From Pterobdella sp. o SKG-2022 (lineage: Eukaryota; Annelida; Clitellata; Hirudinida; Piscicolidae), in the NCBI GenBank assembly GCA_964035795.1, contig OZ038326.1:8463700-8527699 (forward strand): a stretch of DNA of 64,000 nucleotides, read 5' to 3'. Within the stretch, counting starts at the first letter, position 1. Every line of letters begins with the position of its first letter. Position numbers and translations under genes: made by a program. The notes beneath the pieces were generated by a model, which saw only the letters and a program-made list of their open reading frames with translations, had not been told where the DNA came from and searched no databases. Positions 24,110 through 35,300 of the stretch are shown here, in pieces.

Positions 24110-24535
24110 ATAAAATAGCCGGAAATCAATATAGAAACAAACACTGGTTTATTGAAAAAATTTTTACACGAAGCTTTTCGTAAGAGTAGCTTACATTATC
24201 AAGTGTGAAAATGGTTGAAAGTTATGGTATTTATAGAGGAATGAGTGAAGCTATTGCATAATTGCTGGAAATAAAACGTTGGTTTGTATATAAAGATAAC
24301 TATAAGGCACTTCGAAGAAGATAACTATAAGGCACTTTGAAGAAGATGATTATGGGTAAATCTATCAAGATAAATATGTAAATACATGAAAAATAAATAT
24401 CTGAAATTAATGATGAAAATGAAGCTTATTTGTTGTCCTTTGAACTTAAGTGATACCGAAGCGAAATAACAACAGCGACTTAATGTCTAGTTGGTCCTTT
24501 AGTGTTGGTCGCTGTGTCTTTATGTGCTATATAAA
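24110..24535 (-). mobile_element. PLE fragment, 3' end and terminal region, minus strand
   Basis: The reverse complement repeats the 3' end of the PLE at 27165-27380 (codons for RPTLK..., the stop region TATCACTTAAGTTCAAAGGA, and downstream ATCATCTTCTTCAAA). It then continues into the terminal hairpin (24205-24167) and CAATAAACCAGTG-type sequence. Confidence 0.75.
24167..24205 (-). other. PLE hairpin with hammerhead-like layout, copy 1
   Basis: On the minus strand: CACTTGATAATGTAAG, loop CTACT, CTTACGAAAAGCTTCGTG. GTAAG/CTTAC forms stem II; it is preceded by TTGATAA (hammerhead consensus CTGANGA) and followed by GAAA. PLEs are known to carry hammerhead ribozymes, but here C3 and G8 of the core are changed, so catalysis is doubtful. 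Confidence 0.55.
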
Positions 24536-24536
24536 C

Positions 24537-24720
24537 ACCTATTGGAAACTCAACAAACATATGAGAAATTTAGCCAGAATCCAATCAAAACACCATTTCA
24601 TGGTTCACGAGATGCGTTGTAACCTTGGCGTTCGTTTCACATACATAATCGTAAATTACTACTCACACTCAAAAAATCTAACAGATCACAATAAACAGCC
24701 AAACTCAACAAAATTTTGAA
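24537..24720 (+). mobile_element. PLE fragment, N-terminal coding piece, plus strand
   Basis: DNA matches the minus-strand PLE piece at 27620-27480 (AAATTTAGCCAGAATCCAAT; CCATTTCATGGTTCACGAGA), with a 2 bp insertion that shifts the frame. Confidence 0.7.
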
Positions 24721-24929
24721 GTTTTTAAATAAAGAAACCAAAACTTGACTTCTCCGGCAAATTTTCATATCATAGCGTCGCGAACCCTGAAACTTCCTCC
24801 AATAACACAATCTTTAGCCGGTAACACGCTTTTTCGGAAATTATGGACATGGAGACATCCTGCTGGACACCTGGCTCAAATTTAATATTTCAGAAAACGC
24901 TAGAGAAACAGTTTTAATGACTTCCAAGC

Positions 24930-25830
24930 CTATATTTCTTCTAGGTCGATACTGGAGTCTTACAAGGGGACCCACTCGCCCCGTTTCTTTTCATCATTTG
25001 CTTACTCTCAGCACCTCAATTTTTTCTCCAGATTGGCTCTTAAGAGAATAGAGTCGTAGAGTCCTTCCCGAGAAACTCGCCGAACATGCTTTTGCCGACG
25101 ATATCGCTTTGATGGAAGATGATCAACAAAGCTGAGTCTCTTCTCCACAAAATCGAGATCGCAACTCAAAAAAATAGGTCTCTTCCTCAATGCAAGCAAG
25201 ACTAAAGCAATGCATTCCAATCCCTCTATAGAAAGTCATATTCGTGCTATAAATAGTGGTAAAACTGAAAAAGTTTATGCATTTTTTTACCTGGAAAGTT
25301 ACACCAACTCTTCTCGAAAGATCAACACCAGAATCGGAAAATCATGGGGCGCTCTCAACTCTCTAGAAAAAATCTGGAACTCTCGCATTACTACAGAAAC
25401 GAAAGTTAGGATTTTTAAATCTACTTTTGAGTCCATACTGCTATATCGATGTGAATCCAGGGTAATGACCAACGCTGCAGTGAAGAAAGTTGATGGCACT
25501 TACACTCGCATGCTCCGAAGAGTCAAAAATATCTCCTGGAAGGACCGCCTATCAAATGCTTAGCTATACGGTCAAAGTCCAAAGTTGTCTACTATAATCA
25601 AAAGAAGACGGTTAGCGCTTGCTGGATATGTAGCTCGGCACAACGAGCCCGCAAAAACTCTGTTGTTTTGGACGCCGAAACTGGTCGTCCAAGTATAACA
25701 TTGAAAGACGTACTTCAAAAAGACACAGGGCTGACTTAACAAATTATGTACTGCTATGACTGATAGGAAAATAAGGAGAAAAAATTACGTCATGTCACCG
25801 AAATGAAAATCGGAAGCACTACTACTACTT
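24930..25830 (+). mobile_element. EN-RT type LINE fragment (family H), plus strand
   Basis: RT motif LQGDPLAPFLFIICL (near 24965), a stop-ridden linker, then KIWNSRITTETKVRIFKSTF, SILLYRCESRVMTNAAVKKV and TRMLRRVKNISWKDRLSNA (25370-25560). The 3' tail is ACTACTACT (25817). Paralogous to 7250-8150. Confidence 0.78.
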
Positions 25831-25839
25831 GACTCCACA

Positions 25840-27390
25840 AAAAATTCTAACAATTATAATATTCCTATCCTAAATTTCTCTAAATTTGCAGATCGTGACA
25901 CATCTAGTTTGAGACATGACTTGAATCACCGCTTTATCAATAAACATAAAGCAGTCAAGAAGGATTTAGCGATCGAACTGGAGGCAGCGGCAGACAAAAC
26001 CAATTGGGCAGTTCTGGATGAAAACAGTTAGAAAGTTCACGAACTTTTAAGAAAGATGACATGCACACTACCCACTAATGTCATGCACGTCAAGGATGAC
26101 ACTTTCAAGAATTCCAAGGCGCTCAGGAGCATCAAAGACATTATGATATTGTCGAGAGACAAGGATTCTTTAGTAGTAATTCTGAATAAAGATGATTATG
26201 TCAACAAGGTACAAGGTATGCTTAATAAAGGTATCGTATCAGGTAAGTATGCCAAGTCTACAGACACAGTTATTAAAGATCTTAAACCTTTTCAATCATT
26301 TCTCTCACGAAATTTCTCGGGTTGTTTAACGACATGGAAGAAAAATTGGTATCCCCTGCCTCCCTGATCTTCTATATCTGTTATGTGGATGATACTTTCG
26401 TTCGCAGGAAGAAGAACCTAGAGAATAAACTATTCAAAGTCCTAAACACGTTCCATCGAATCATCAAGCTGACGCTAGAAGAGAACCCGACTAAGTTCTT
26501 GGATACTCATTTAACCAGTAGAAAGAACGGTTCTTATTTTTTTCAGGTTGTCAACAAAAGCAGTAAACTACCCTTCCACTTCTCATCTCAGATCCCGTTG
26601 CAGTACAAGAGAAGTGTTATCACGGGTGAGCTGCACAGAGCCAAAGCGATCGGCTCAGATTTTGACCATGAAAAAGATAGAATCACTGCAAAGTTTTCCA
26701 GAGCTGGCTACCCCTGTAAATTTCTGATGAGTCAATTTAAAAAGTTCGAGCTACTAAAAGAGGAGCTTCTAATCATGCCGGGGTTTTTTGATAAACGGGC
26801 TAACGTCCATGTCAAAATAACGTTTTTCCCCAAGAATGAACGCGAGATTAGAAAGTTTTTGGATAAACTAGAGTCATATACAAATTTCAATATCAGAATT
26901 TCATATTCCTGGCTAACTAGCAAAATCCGTACACTTCCCTATCAAGAACAGATTGATGAATCACCACCATGTAATTTACAAAAGGGTATGCTCATGCAAT
27001 AGCAAGTACATCGGTGAGACCCTACGGAACTCTTCAATTAGGTGGGCTGAACATGAGTCGGAGAAAAGAAACTCTGAACTTGCTGAACACCTCCAACACT
27101 ATCATTTCCAAAAATTTACCTGGAACATACTGGAGAGAGCTCTCAAACTGCAGAAAAAGGAGAATATCGAAGCATACCACATAAAGACACAGCGACCAAC
27201 ACTAAAGGACCAACTAGACATTAAGTCGCTGTTGTTATTTCGCTTCGGTATCACTTAAGTTCAAAGGACAACAAATAAGCTTCATTTTCATCATTAATTT
27301 CAGATATTTATTTTTCATGTATTTACATATTTATCTTGATAGATTTACCCATAATCATCTTCTTCAAAATGCCTTATAATTATGTTGACG
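25840..27390 (+). mobile_element. Penelope-like element with RT and GIY-YIG endonuclease, internally deleted
   Basis: Three frames, 26056-26367, 26322-27002 and 26953-27258, give a PLE order. The N-terminal part contains ILSRDKDSLVVILNKDDYVN. The RT palm has the PLE-type catalytic box CYVDDTFVRRK, followed by LTLEENPTKFLDT and IPLQYKRSVITGELHRA. The C-terminal GIY-YIG nuclease reads VIYKRVCSCNSKYIGETLRN then WAEHES, ending DIKSLLLFRFGIT. The fingers and first palm motifs are deleted near 26330, and frameshifts lie at both joins. PLE nucleases cut target DNA for insertion. This copy is dead. Confidence 0.9.
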
Positions 27391-27825
27391 TAAATAGCCG
27401 GGAATCAATATAATAGAAACAAACTAAGGTTTATTGAGAAACTTAATACACGAAGCTTTTCGTAAGAGTATCTTACATTATCTAGTGTGAATAGTAATTT
27501 ATGGTTAAGTATGTATGTGAGACGAACGCATCTCGTGAACCATGAAATGGTGTTCTGATTGGATTCTGGCTAAATTTCTCATATTTGTTGAGCTGTTCAA
27601 CCAGAATATTTTTGCTGACTTTCCAGGAGAAGTTCATATTTAGGATATGACTTTTGACCTTAGCAAATGTAGGTATCAGCTGGTGGTGTAAGCATTGTTT
27701 GATGAATGCAATGCTAGCAGCTGTTTTCTGTAGTTCATTGGTTTTGTTTTTGAGACGAAAATGAAAAACGGCTACGCCTTTAGGTAAGAACATAATGTTG
27801 ACGTAAATAGCCGAAAATCAATATC
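27391..27825 (-). mobile_element. PLE fragment, N-terminal coding region and hairpin, minus strand
   Basis: The minus-strand 103-codon frame 27793-27482 is the PLE N-terminus (KTAASIAFIKQCLHHQLIPT, KVSKNILVEQLNKYEKFSQN). Toward lower coordinates it meets the terminal hairpin (27487-27449) and the GTTTATTGAGAAACTTAATA tract. Confidence 0.75.
27449..27487 (-). other. PLE hairpin, copy 2
   Basis: Minus strand: CACTAGATAATGTAAG, ATACT, CTTACGAAAAGCTTCGTG. Stem GTAAG/CTTAC and GAAA are conserved; the loop and the upstream core vary (TAGATAA). Confidence 0.55.
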
Positions 27826-28030
27826 TTAGAAAAAAACACTAAGGTTTATTGAGAAACTTAATACACGAAGCTTTTCGTGAGAGTATCTTTCATTATCTAG
27901 TGTCTCTTATGAAAAGCTTCGTGTATTAGGTTTCTCAATAAGCCTTAGTGTTTGTTTCTATTACCTTATAGTTATCTTTATATACATATCAATGTTTTAT
28001 TCTCAGTAATTATGCAATAGCTTCACTCAT
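27826..28030. mobile_element. Inverted pair of PLE termini
   Basis: A minus-orientation terminus (complete hairpin unit 27902-27864) abuts a plus-orientation one (TCTTATGAAAAGCTTCGTGT, 27906-27925). This makes an inverted repeat whose arms share AATACACGAAGCTTTTC and its complement, followed by the TTTCTCAATAA-CCTTAGTGTTTG tail. Confidence 0.75.
27864..27902 (-). other. PLE hairpin, copy 3
   Basis: Minus strand: CACTAGATAATGAAAG, ATACT, CTCACGAAAAGCTTCGTG. The stem now contains an A-C mismatch. Confidence 0.5.
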
Positions 28031-28409
28031 TCCTCTATATAAATGCGAGCGGCTCCACGGTAAAATTAGCCTCTTAATTGTGATTGGTTGTTTAATAAAA
28101 GTCCTCATTCTTAAAAATATAATATAAAAAGAAATAGAGAATTTGAGTTCAACTGTACGGTTTGAAAAAAATTGTTTCTTGAAATTTCAACCTCATGAGA
28201 CAGAAACATCAAAATTTTCAACCTCATCTTCAACAACCTCTTTCTCAATAACTTCATTTTCTCATCTTCAAAAGACTTTTTCTAATACTTTTGTGCGTTT
28301 TGTATTTAGTTGCAAATTTTTATGCGCGTGCGATTTAAGGGTTATCCTCCCAAATTTTTTACTGTGAAGACTTACCCTATATAAATACCATAACTTTCAA
28401 CCATTTTCA

Positions 28410-28448
28410 CACTTGATAATGTAAGCTACTCTTACGAAAAGCTTCGTG
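28410..28448 (+). other. PLE hairpin, copy 4
   Basis: Plus strand, identical in the 39 bp unit to copy 1 (CACTTGATAATGTAAG, CTACT, CTTACGAAAAGCTTCGTG). Confidence 0.55.
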
Positions 28449-28455
28449 TAAAAAT

Positions 28456-28578
28456 TTTCTCAATAAACCATAGTGTTTGTTTCTCAATAAACCAGTGTTT
28501 GCTTCTCAATAAACCATAGTGTTTGTTTCTCAATAAACCATAGTGTTTGTTTCTCAATAAACCATAGTGTTTGTTTCT
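28456..28578 (+). repeat. 24 bp tandem array carrying AATAAA in each unit
   Basis: Five units of TTCTCAATAAACCATAGTGT-TTGT; the second lacks ATA. Each contains the canonical poly(A) signal AATAAA. It lies directly 3' of hairpin copy 4. Confidence 0.88.
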
Positions 28579-28609
28579 ATTATATAAAATAAGTTTTACG
28601 TATTAAATC

Positions 28610-28830
28610 CTCCATTGTCACTCTCTTCTACCTCTCCGACATAATTGAACCTCCTAGTTGTTCTGGCCTTAGATCATGCTCTGGTTTTCAATTTCTCATC
28701 ATTCTTGGTTCCTCATTCTTATGCGGAGTCTCCTTTTTCTTGTGATGGTGTTTTGCTCTGAAACTCTTCTTCTCTACTCGAACCTTCTCCATCCTACTTC
28801 TATTTTCAAAAATTTCCCAAAATATTTATA
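28610..28830 (+). repeat. Dispersed repeat shared with 58715-58930
   Basis: Matches by eye in order: CCATTG-TCACTCTC, CTACCTCTCCGAC(A/C)TAATT, TCTTGGTT, GAAACTC-TTCTTC, ACTTCTATTTT. Non-coding and of unknown class. Confidence 0.65.
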
Positions 28831-28966
28831 TTCTTAGTTTGTAGCAGATAATTTTTGAACTCTATGGAAATAGTGCTTTACAGGGGTCTAATACTTAATA
28901 TCACTATATAACATGTATCCAAATGACAGAATATGTGGCGAAATTCTGCAATCTAACATTATAGAG

Positions 28967-29210
28967 CATTGGGCATGACGTTAAAGGAATCCATATAGCG
29001 CTTTAAAGTTTTGGCCTGACAAGCTTACAATATCGTGATCAGTTGATAAGGTAAATTTCTCTTACCAAAAGTTCCGTGCATGAAGTTATTATTTTTTTTT
29101 CTCCTTACACGGACATTAGTCTGCTCTCATCAGGCTAGCTTCCTAGAACAAGTTCTCTATTAGCAACAAAAATCATTTTAAGACCGACAGTAAAACATTG
29201 GGTAAAAAAA
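28967..29210 (+). mobile_element. SINE-A-like composite with PLE hairpin inside
   Basis: Head GGGCATGACGTTAAA at 28971, then the diverged PLE hairpin (29041), then the SINE-A 3' module (AGTCTGCTCTCATCAGGCTA, TTGGGTAAAAAAA). Confidence 0.6.
29041..29080 (+). other. PLE-like hairpin, diverged copy 5
   Basis: AGTTGATAAGGTAA, TTTCTC, TTACCAAAAGTTCCGTGCA. It has the same layout but GGTAA/TTACC as stem, and the stem changes are compensated. It sits inside a SINE-A-like composite. Confidence 0.45.
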
Positions 29211-29294
29211 GAATTTTTTCAACAAACTCTTGGTTCTATCAGTACTCCATAATGCAACCAAACTGGTGAAAATTGAAATGAAGTCTTAGAGTTT

Positions 29295-29300
29295 TTTATT
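29295..29300 (-). promoter_or_regulatory. Poly(A) signal AATAAA for the PHF14-like gene
   Basis: AATAAA on the minus strand about 60 bp downstream of the TGA at 29361. Confidence 0.55.
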
Positions 29301-29360
29301 TAAATTCATGTAAAAATAGTTGAAGGTATTGTTCATTAAGATGGAAATTATTTGGATGTG

Positions 29361-32300
29361 TCAATCACAGTCGGATATCTCAATAGCTTCCTCCTTCGCA
29401 GCCTCCTCCGTCTGGTTCTTTATGATGGAGATGAAGATGGTGTTGTGGCTTTTATTCAAATCATCTTTCTCAATAACTTTATCTTCCGTTTTAATAAAAG
29501 ACTTTTCATTACAGCTTTCCTTCACCTTGATATCAGTGCTGTGATTAGTGTAACTGCTTTCCTTGCTGTCTTCACTCGACAGCGCTGTATCAGCTTTGAG
29601 TCGTTTTGTAGCTCTGCTCTTCCTCAGCAGTCGCTCTTGCTGCTTGCAAACGCAGTTATTATTCGATGCATGATAGAGTGATAATGGAAAAGACCTGATG
29701 AACTGAGAACTTGCTGGTCTCCTTCAGAAGAGTTTTGTCTCTCAGCTTCATACCCTTATTCTCCCCCCTCTCCTCCCTGCTTTCCCCCCCATCCCTGTGC
29801 AATCAAAATTGTGATCATGTGTACATGGTGTGAATAAGAAATCATACGTGGTGGTGGGTGGTGGTCTGTGGATGAGATGTGTGGAGATGGGTGCTTGCAA
29901 CAACAACTTCTGCAGGAAAAGATGTGTCTGAACACCTGGATTATGGAATAAGAATTTTTAGACGCCAACCTGGCCAGTCAGTTGTTCCATCATGCTTTGC
30001 AGCTCACACCACATGGCATGTCCTTCATCCAGCTGCCTTACAACTTTTGTTCTGTCTCGCTCCAACTGTTTGCATTGCGGTGTTGTTTGAATGGTGATGA
30101 TGTGGTTGAGTGGTGGTGATGCATTAAAACGGCACATACAGCATCAAGGGTTACTTGCAGAGCTTGTTGCTGTCGCTTGAGTGACACGTTGACACTGTCA
30201 AGCTCTGCAGTCTTCTTTTGCAGATCTCCAATTCCTTTGTTGCGTTCTGTGAGATGCAAGCAAAAAATGTTAGCTATGTCCTGGGCATGACGTTAAACTG
30301 CACCGAAGACAGCGTCTCAAAATTGAGACTGCTTTCCTGCTATAACCTGGATAACAGTAGACTTTGGTAGCAGGTATCGACAAACTGATATCCTGGTATC
30401 GTTGTCATTTGGCTTGGCGGAGGATCATTCTTTATTGACAACGGCAAGGCAAACTGCCCAAATGAGGGAACGGCGGTTTTTGAAATCCGATAGTTTCAAG
30501 TTGGACGTTAGCTTGGGCTGGCAGTTCTATGAAAACTTTGTCCCAACTAAAAATGGCTTTCAAAAAATATCTTTACACTAAAAGTAGTGCCAGCACCCAT
30601 ATGCGTACTGGTAATGCTTCGGGCTTGGCTGACTCTCGGGTGTGGAATGCAGGGTCCGGCTCAGGCGAATCAAGTGAGAAAACGACGTTCAGAGTAGCTT
30701 CTTTGAATGTGGGTAGTTTGAAGAGCAAGGTAGTGAGGTGGTAGAGACTATGTTTCGGAGAAGAGTAGACATTTGTGCAATCCAAGAACATAGATGGGCT
30801 GGTGGCACCGAGTCAAATCAATCCCGCATTTTGAAGGGCAAGAATTCAGCCTATAAGTTTTATTTGTGTCAGGTCTCGGTGGTGCTGGATTTCTTCTGGC
30901 AGAAAAATGGACACATAATGTTTTTGAAGTTCATCGTGTCTCAGACAGGATTCTAGTACTACTTCTTGTTCTTGGGGAGTCTGTGTTCACCTTTGTTTCG
31001 GTCTATGCCCCACAAGTTGGTCGAATGAGGAAAAAAAATTTTTTTATAAGTTACAGAAATGTATCTCAAAAGTACCAGCTTCTGAGATTCTCATCCCATT
31101 GGGTGACTGGAACGGGCATGTTGGTCAGAAGGCTGGTGGTTTTGAGGACGTGCATGGCGGTTTTGGTTATGGCACCCGAAACTCTGAAGGTGAGCGGATT
31201 TTAGAATTCGCAATGGTCAACAATCTTTTTGTCGCCAACACTTGTTTTATGAAAAGGGAGTCCCATCTTGTGACCTATAACTCCGGTGGTTCCAAGTTCC
31301 AGATTGACTTCATTCTTTATCAAAAAACTTTCAAAAGTATGGTAAAAAATGTCAAAGTCATTCCTGGAGAGAAATGTGCATTGCAACACCATCTGTTGGT
31401 CTGTGATCTTGTTCACACTATACGAAGGAGTGTGAAAACGAAGTTTAACCCTCGTCTTCGAACCTGGAAACTCCGAGATCTAGCAGTTGCAAAAGAGTTT
31501 GCCATTTCTTTAAACGCCAAGTTAACAGCGGCTCAGGTCGTGAATTTTCCAAATGTGGAAGAAATATGGGCTCATCTCAAAAAGTCCCTTCTTGAAACCT
31601 CTTCAGAGGTCTGTGGTACATCTTTGAACCACCAGTGGAAACGCCAAACATGGTGGTAAAACGCCAGTGTAGATGACGCTGTGAATGAAAAAAGGAACCG
31701 TTATAAGGCTTTTAAAAAGCTTCAAATTCAAGGGTTATTTAATGAAGCTAGCATAACTAAAGAAGCTTATAACGAGTCTAAGCGTGTTGCTATGCGTCTT
31801 GTTTGGTTGGCAAAAAGCGAAGTGGAAAGGGATGCATTTTCTGCTATTACATCCGGCCGTAATGAAATATATAACTTGGCCAGGCAGATGGACAGTCATA
31901 ACCGTGATGTAATAGGTAATAAATGTGTCAGAAATAATGCTGGTGAACTCACTTCAAGTGATGCCCAACAAATGCCTGGGTTGAACATCATAAAAGGCTA
32001 TCAAATGTTGAGTTCGATTGGTCTAGCGAGTCTCTTTCTTTTGTCTCACCGATCCTTGGCCCTCCTCCTTCTGTCACACTGTCACAGGTCAGTGGTGCTA
32101 TTAAGAAAATGAAGTGTCGCAAAACAGCAGGACCTTCTGACATAGTGACAAATCAGGAAGATGGTGGATATTGATGAGATGCAGTTTGGCTTCGTTTCTG
32201 GTAGAAGCGCCACTGATGCAGTTTTTATTGTTCGTCAGTTGCAAGAAAAATCTAGCCGTCAAAAAACTACTCTTGTTTTCGTCGATTTAGAGAAGATCTT

Positions 32301-35300
32301 TGATCGAGTTCCGCGCAAAGTTATTTGGTGGGCAATGAGAAAGTTCGGGGTTGAAGAATGGGCTGTCCATGTCGTTCAGAGCATGTATATTGGAGCAAAA
32401 AGTCGAGTACGCATTAATAACCAGCTCAGCGATGAGTTTGGTGTAAATGTTGGTGTACATCAGGGATCTGTATTGAGTTCTTCACTTTTTATTCTTGTAT
32501 TGGAAGCTTTGTCTAGAGAGTTATGAGCCGGTGTTCCTTGGGAACTTTTATATGCTGAGAAACACCGTCTTCACAGTGCACACCTCAACGACCCGTTATC
32601 AGCGGCAAAGAAAGCTGCATTCTGCAACGTCAAAAGAAGTTTACAGCTAGAGCCGCGTCGAATGAAGGATAAATGGCTCAGCGAGAAAGCCGATGAGATC
32701 CAATATTATACTGATCGCAATGACCTGAAGAACTTCTACAGTGCACTTAAGACTGTCTACGGTCCCACTTCGTCTGGATCATCTCCCCTTTTCAGCGCAG
32801 ATGGAAACATACTGATCAGACAAGAAGAAAGTTCTTGAACGATGGGTAAAGCACTTCAGTTGTGTTCTCAACCGTCCTTCCACCATTAACGAGGAAGCGA
32901 TTGCAAGACTGCCCCAAGTCCCAATCAAGCACTCTCTTGCCGACGTTCCTACTGTAGCAGAAGTAGAAAAAGCAGTGAAGCGGCTTTCAAGTGAAAAGGC
33001 ACCCGGCGCTGACTCCATCCCTGCGGAAATTTACACCTCTGGAGGCCCACTTATGATCAGGAAGCTTTTTGAACTATTCCAGTCTATGTGGAACCAAGAG
33101 CTTATCCCGCAAGAACTAAAAGATGCTTCTATAGTCCACCTATGCAAGCGAAAAGGAAATCGTGCGATAACCATCGTGGCATATCGCTACTCTCTATCGC
33201 CGGGAAGATCTTGGCTAAAGTTCTGCTGAACCGCTTGATTGATCACCTGGAAGACGGTTTATTGCCTGAAAGTCAGTGTGACCGAGGCGCAGCACAGCAG
33301 ATATGATCTTCGCAGCACGTCAACTCCAGGAGAAGTGTCAAGAGCAAAACGTTGGCTTCTACACCACTTTTGTAGGCCTGACGAAGGTCTTCGATACTGT
33401 CTGCAGAAAAGGGCTTTGGGAGATCATGGCCAAGTTCGGCTGTCCTGCTAAGTTTATTACTATGGTCAGGCAGTTTCATGACGGCATGCAAGCCAGCGTG
33501 CAGGATGATGGGAAGTACTCGAAGCCATTTCCAGTCACAAACGGCGTGAAACAGGGCTGCGTTCTTGCTCGAATGTTCTTCAGTATGATGTTTTCCAGGC
33601 GACTGAAGCTTTTCGCTCTGGTGACATCGGAGTCGACTACAAATTCCGAACTGATGGAAAGCTGTTCAACTTACGTAGGCTTCAGGCAAAAACCAAAGTT
33701 CAGAAAGACATTGCCCGAGACTTTTTATTTGCTGACGACTGCGCATTGAATACTGGCACAGAGTCTAACATGCAGGAAAACATGAACCGGTTTGCCAAAG
33801 CCTGTGACGACTTATCGTACGCCTGCAAAACATGGACTGTGTACAGTCGTCATGCCAGGCAGTTGAACTCTTTCCACATGCGATGCCTTCGGAAACTGCT
33901 TCACGTCAAATGGCAGAACAAAGTGCCCGACACAGAGGTACTCCAAAGAGCCAAAATGGAGAGCGTTCATGCGTTTCTCAAGCGGTCCCAGCTCAGGTGG
34001 GCAGGCCACGTATTCAGAATGCCCGACGAGCGCCTGCCAAAGCGATTGCTTTACGGTGAGCTGAGTGAAGGCAAGCGCTCTTTCGGAGGTCAAAGGAAGC
34101 GATACAAGGACACGCTGAAAGCTTCTCTGAAATCCTGTGGCATTAATTCTGACACCTGGGAAGAAATGGCCCGAGACCGACCTACTTGGCGCAGCGCTGT
34201 CTCCACAGGTGTGTCGAGCTTTGAGGCGAAGCGTGTGAAAGAGTGAAAGCAGAAACGCCAGCGTCGCAAAATAAAAGCGAGTACTGCTTCTCAGTTTGTT
34301 TCTACTTTAGCATATCCCTGCCCAAAGTGTACAAGGCTTTTCAATGCGAGAATAGGCCTGATCAGACATCTTCGCAACCACAAAATCCGGGAATAGAAGT
34401 TGTGGTCGCCTTCGCCTGAGAAGGACCAACATCATCATCGTCATATGCTGATGACCTGGTTTTGATCTCAGAATCACTAGACGATTGCATATCCAAATTT
34501 GAAAAATGGAAACTGGAAATAGAAAGTAAAGGATTGCGGGTGAACTCCAAAAAAACAAAATTCATGTTACTCGGTTCTGAAAACTTGAGGGATTCTGGAG
34601 CTTTTTCTTGCAGTGTATGCCGCAAAGGTGTTGGCGTCAACTCAGTTTTTTGCTCGACATGCTCTCATTGGGTCCACAAAAGATGTAGTGGTTTGACTGA
34701 AAGACTGAAGGATCAGGCTTACGTATGTCCTCACTGTCTCAATTTAGCGCCACCTTTGGATTATAGGCCTATCAAAGAGGTTATTGTTGGTAATGCCACA
34801 ATGGATGTAGAACCGAAGTTTTGCTACCTTGGTGATATGTTGTGTGCAGGTGGAGGTTGTGAACTGGCAGTTATCACCAGATGTACAGTTGCCTGGGGTA
34901 AATTTAAAAAACTGTTGCCCATGTTGACCTTTAAACACATCACCTTGGAACATCGTGGCTAATTATACACATCTTGTGTGCGTTCCGCCTTGTTATATGG
35001 CAGTGAAAACTGGGCTCCAACAGTTGCTGTTTTGCAAAAGCTACAGCGCAACGATAGGTCTATGATCCGCTGGATATGTGGCGTTAAGCCAAAGGATAGA
35101 AGTCCATCATCAGTTTTCCTCACAAAACTCAAAATTCCAGACATAAGGACGCTGCTACAGAGCCGTCGTCTTCGTTGGTATGGTCACGTGAGACGTTCGT
35201 CCATGTTTATCAAAGACGTGCTCGAACTTCCTCTGCCTGGAGGTCGTTCCCGTGGTAGACCAGCAAAAACTTGGTTGAGTTGTGTTGAAAAGGATATGGA

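Larger units (their letters stand above)
28380..28590 (+). mobile_element. PLE terminal region with hairpin and AATAAA-bearing tandem array
   Basis: TTTCAACCATTTTCACACTT, the hairpin at 28410-28448, then the 24 bp array. It is the plus-orientation counterpart of the 24110 fragment. Confidence 0.75.

Noticed and set aside
28456..28578. CRISPR-like direct repeats
   Set aside because: Contiguous units without spacers in a eukaryotic PLE end.
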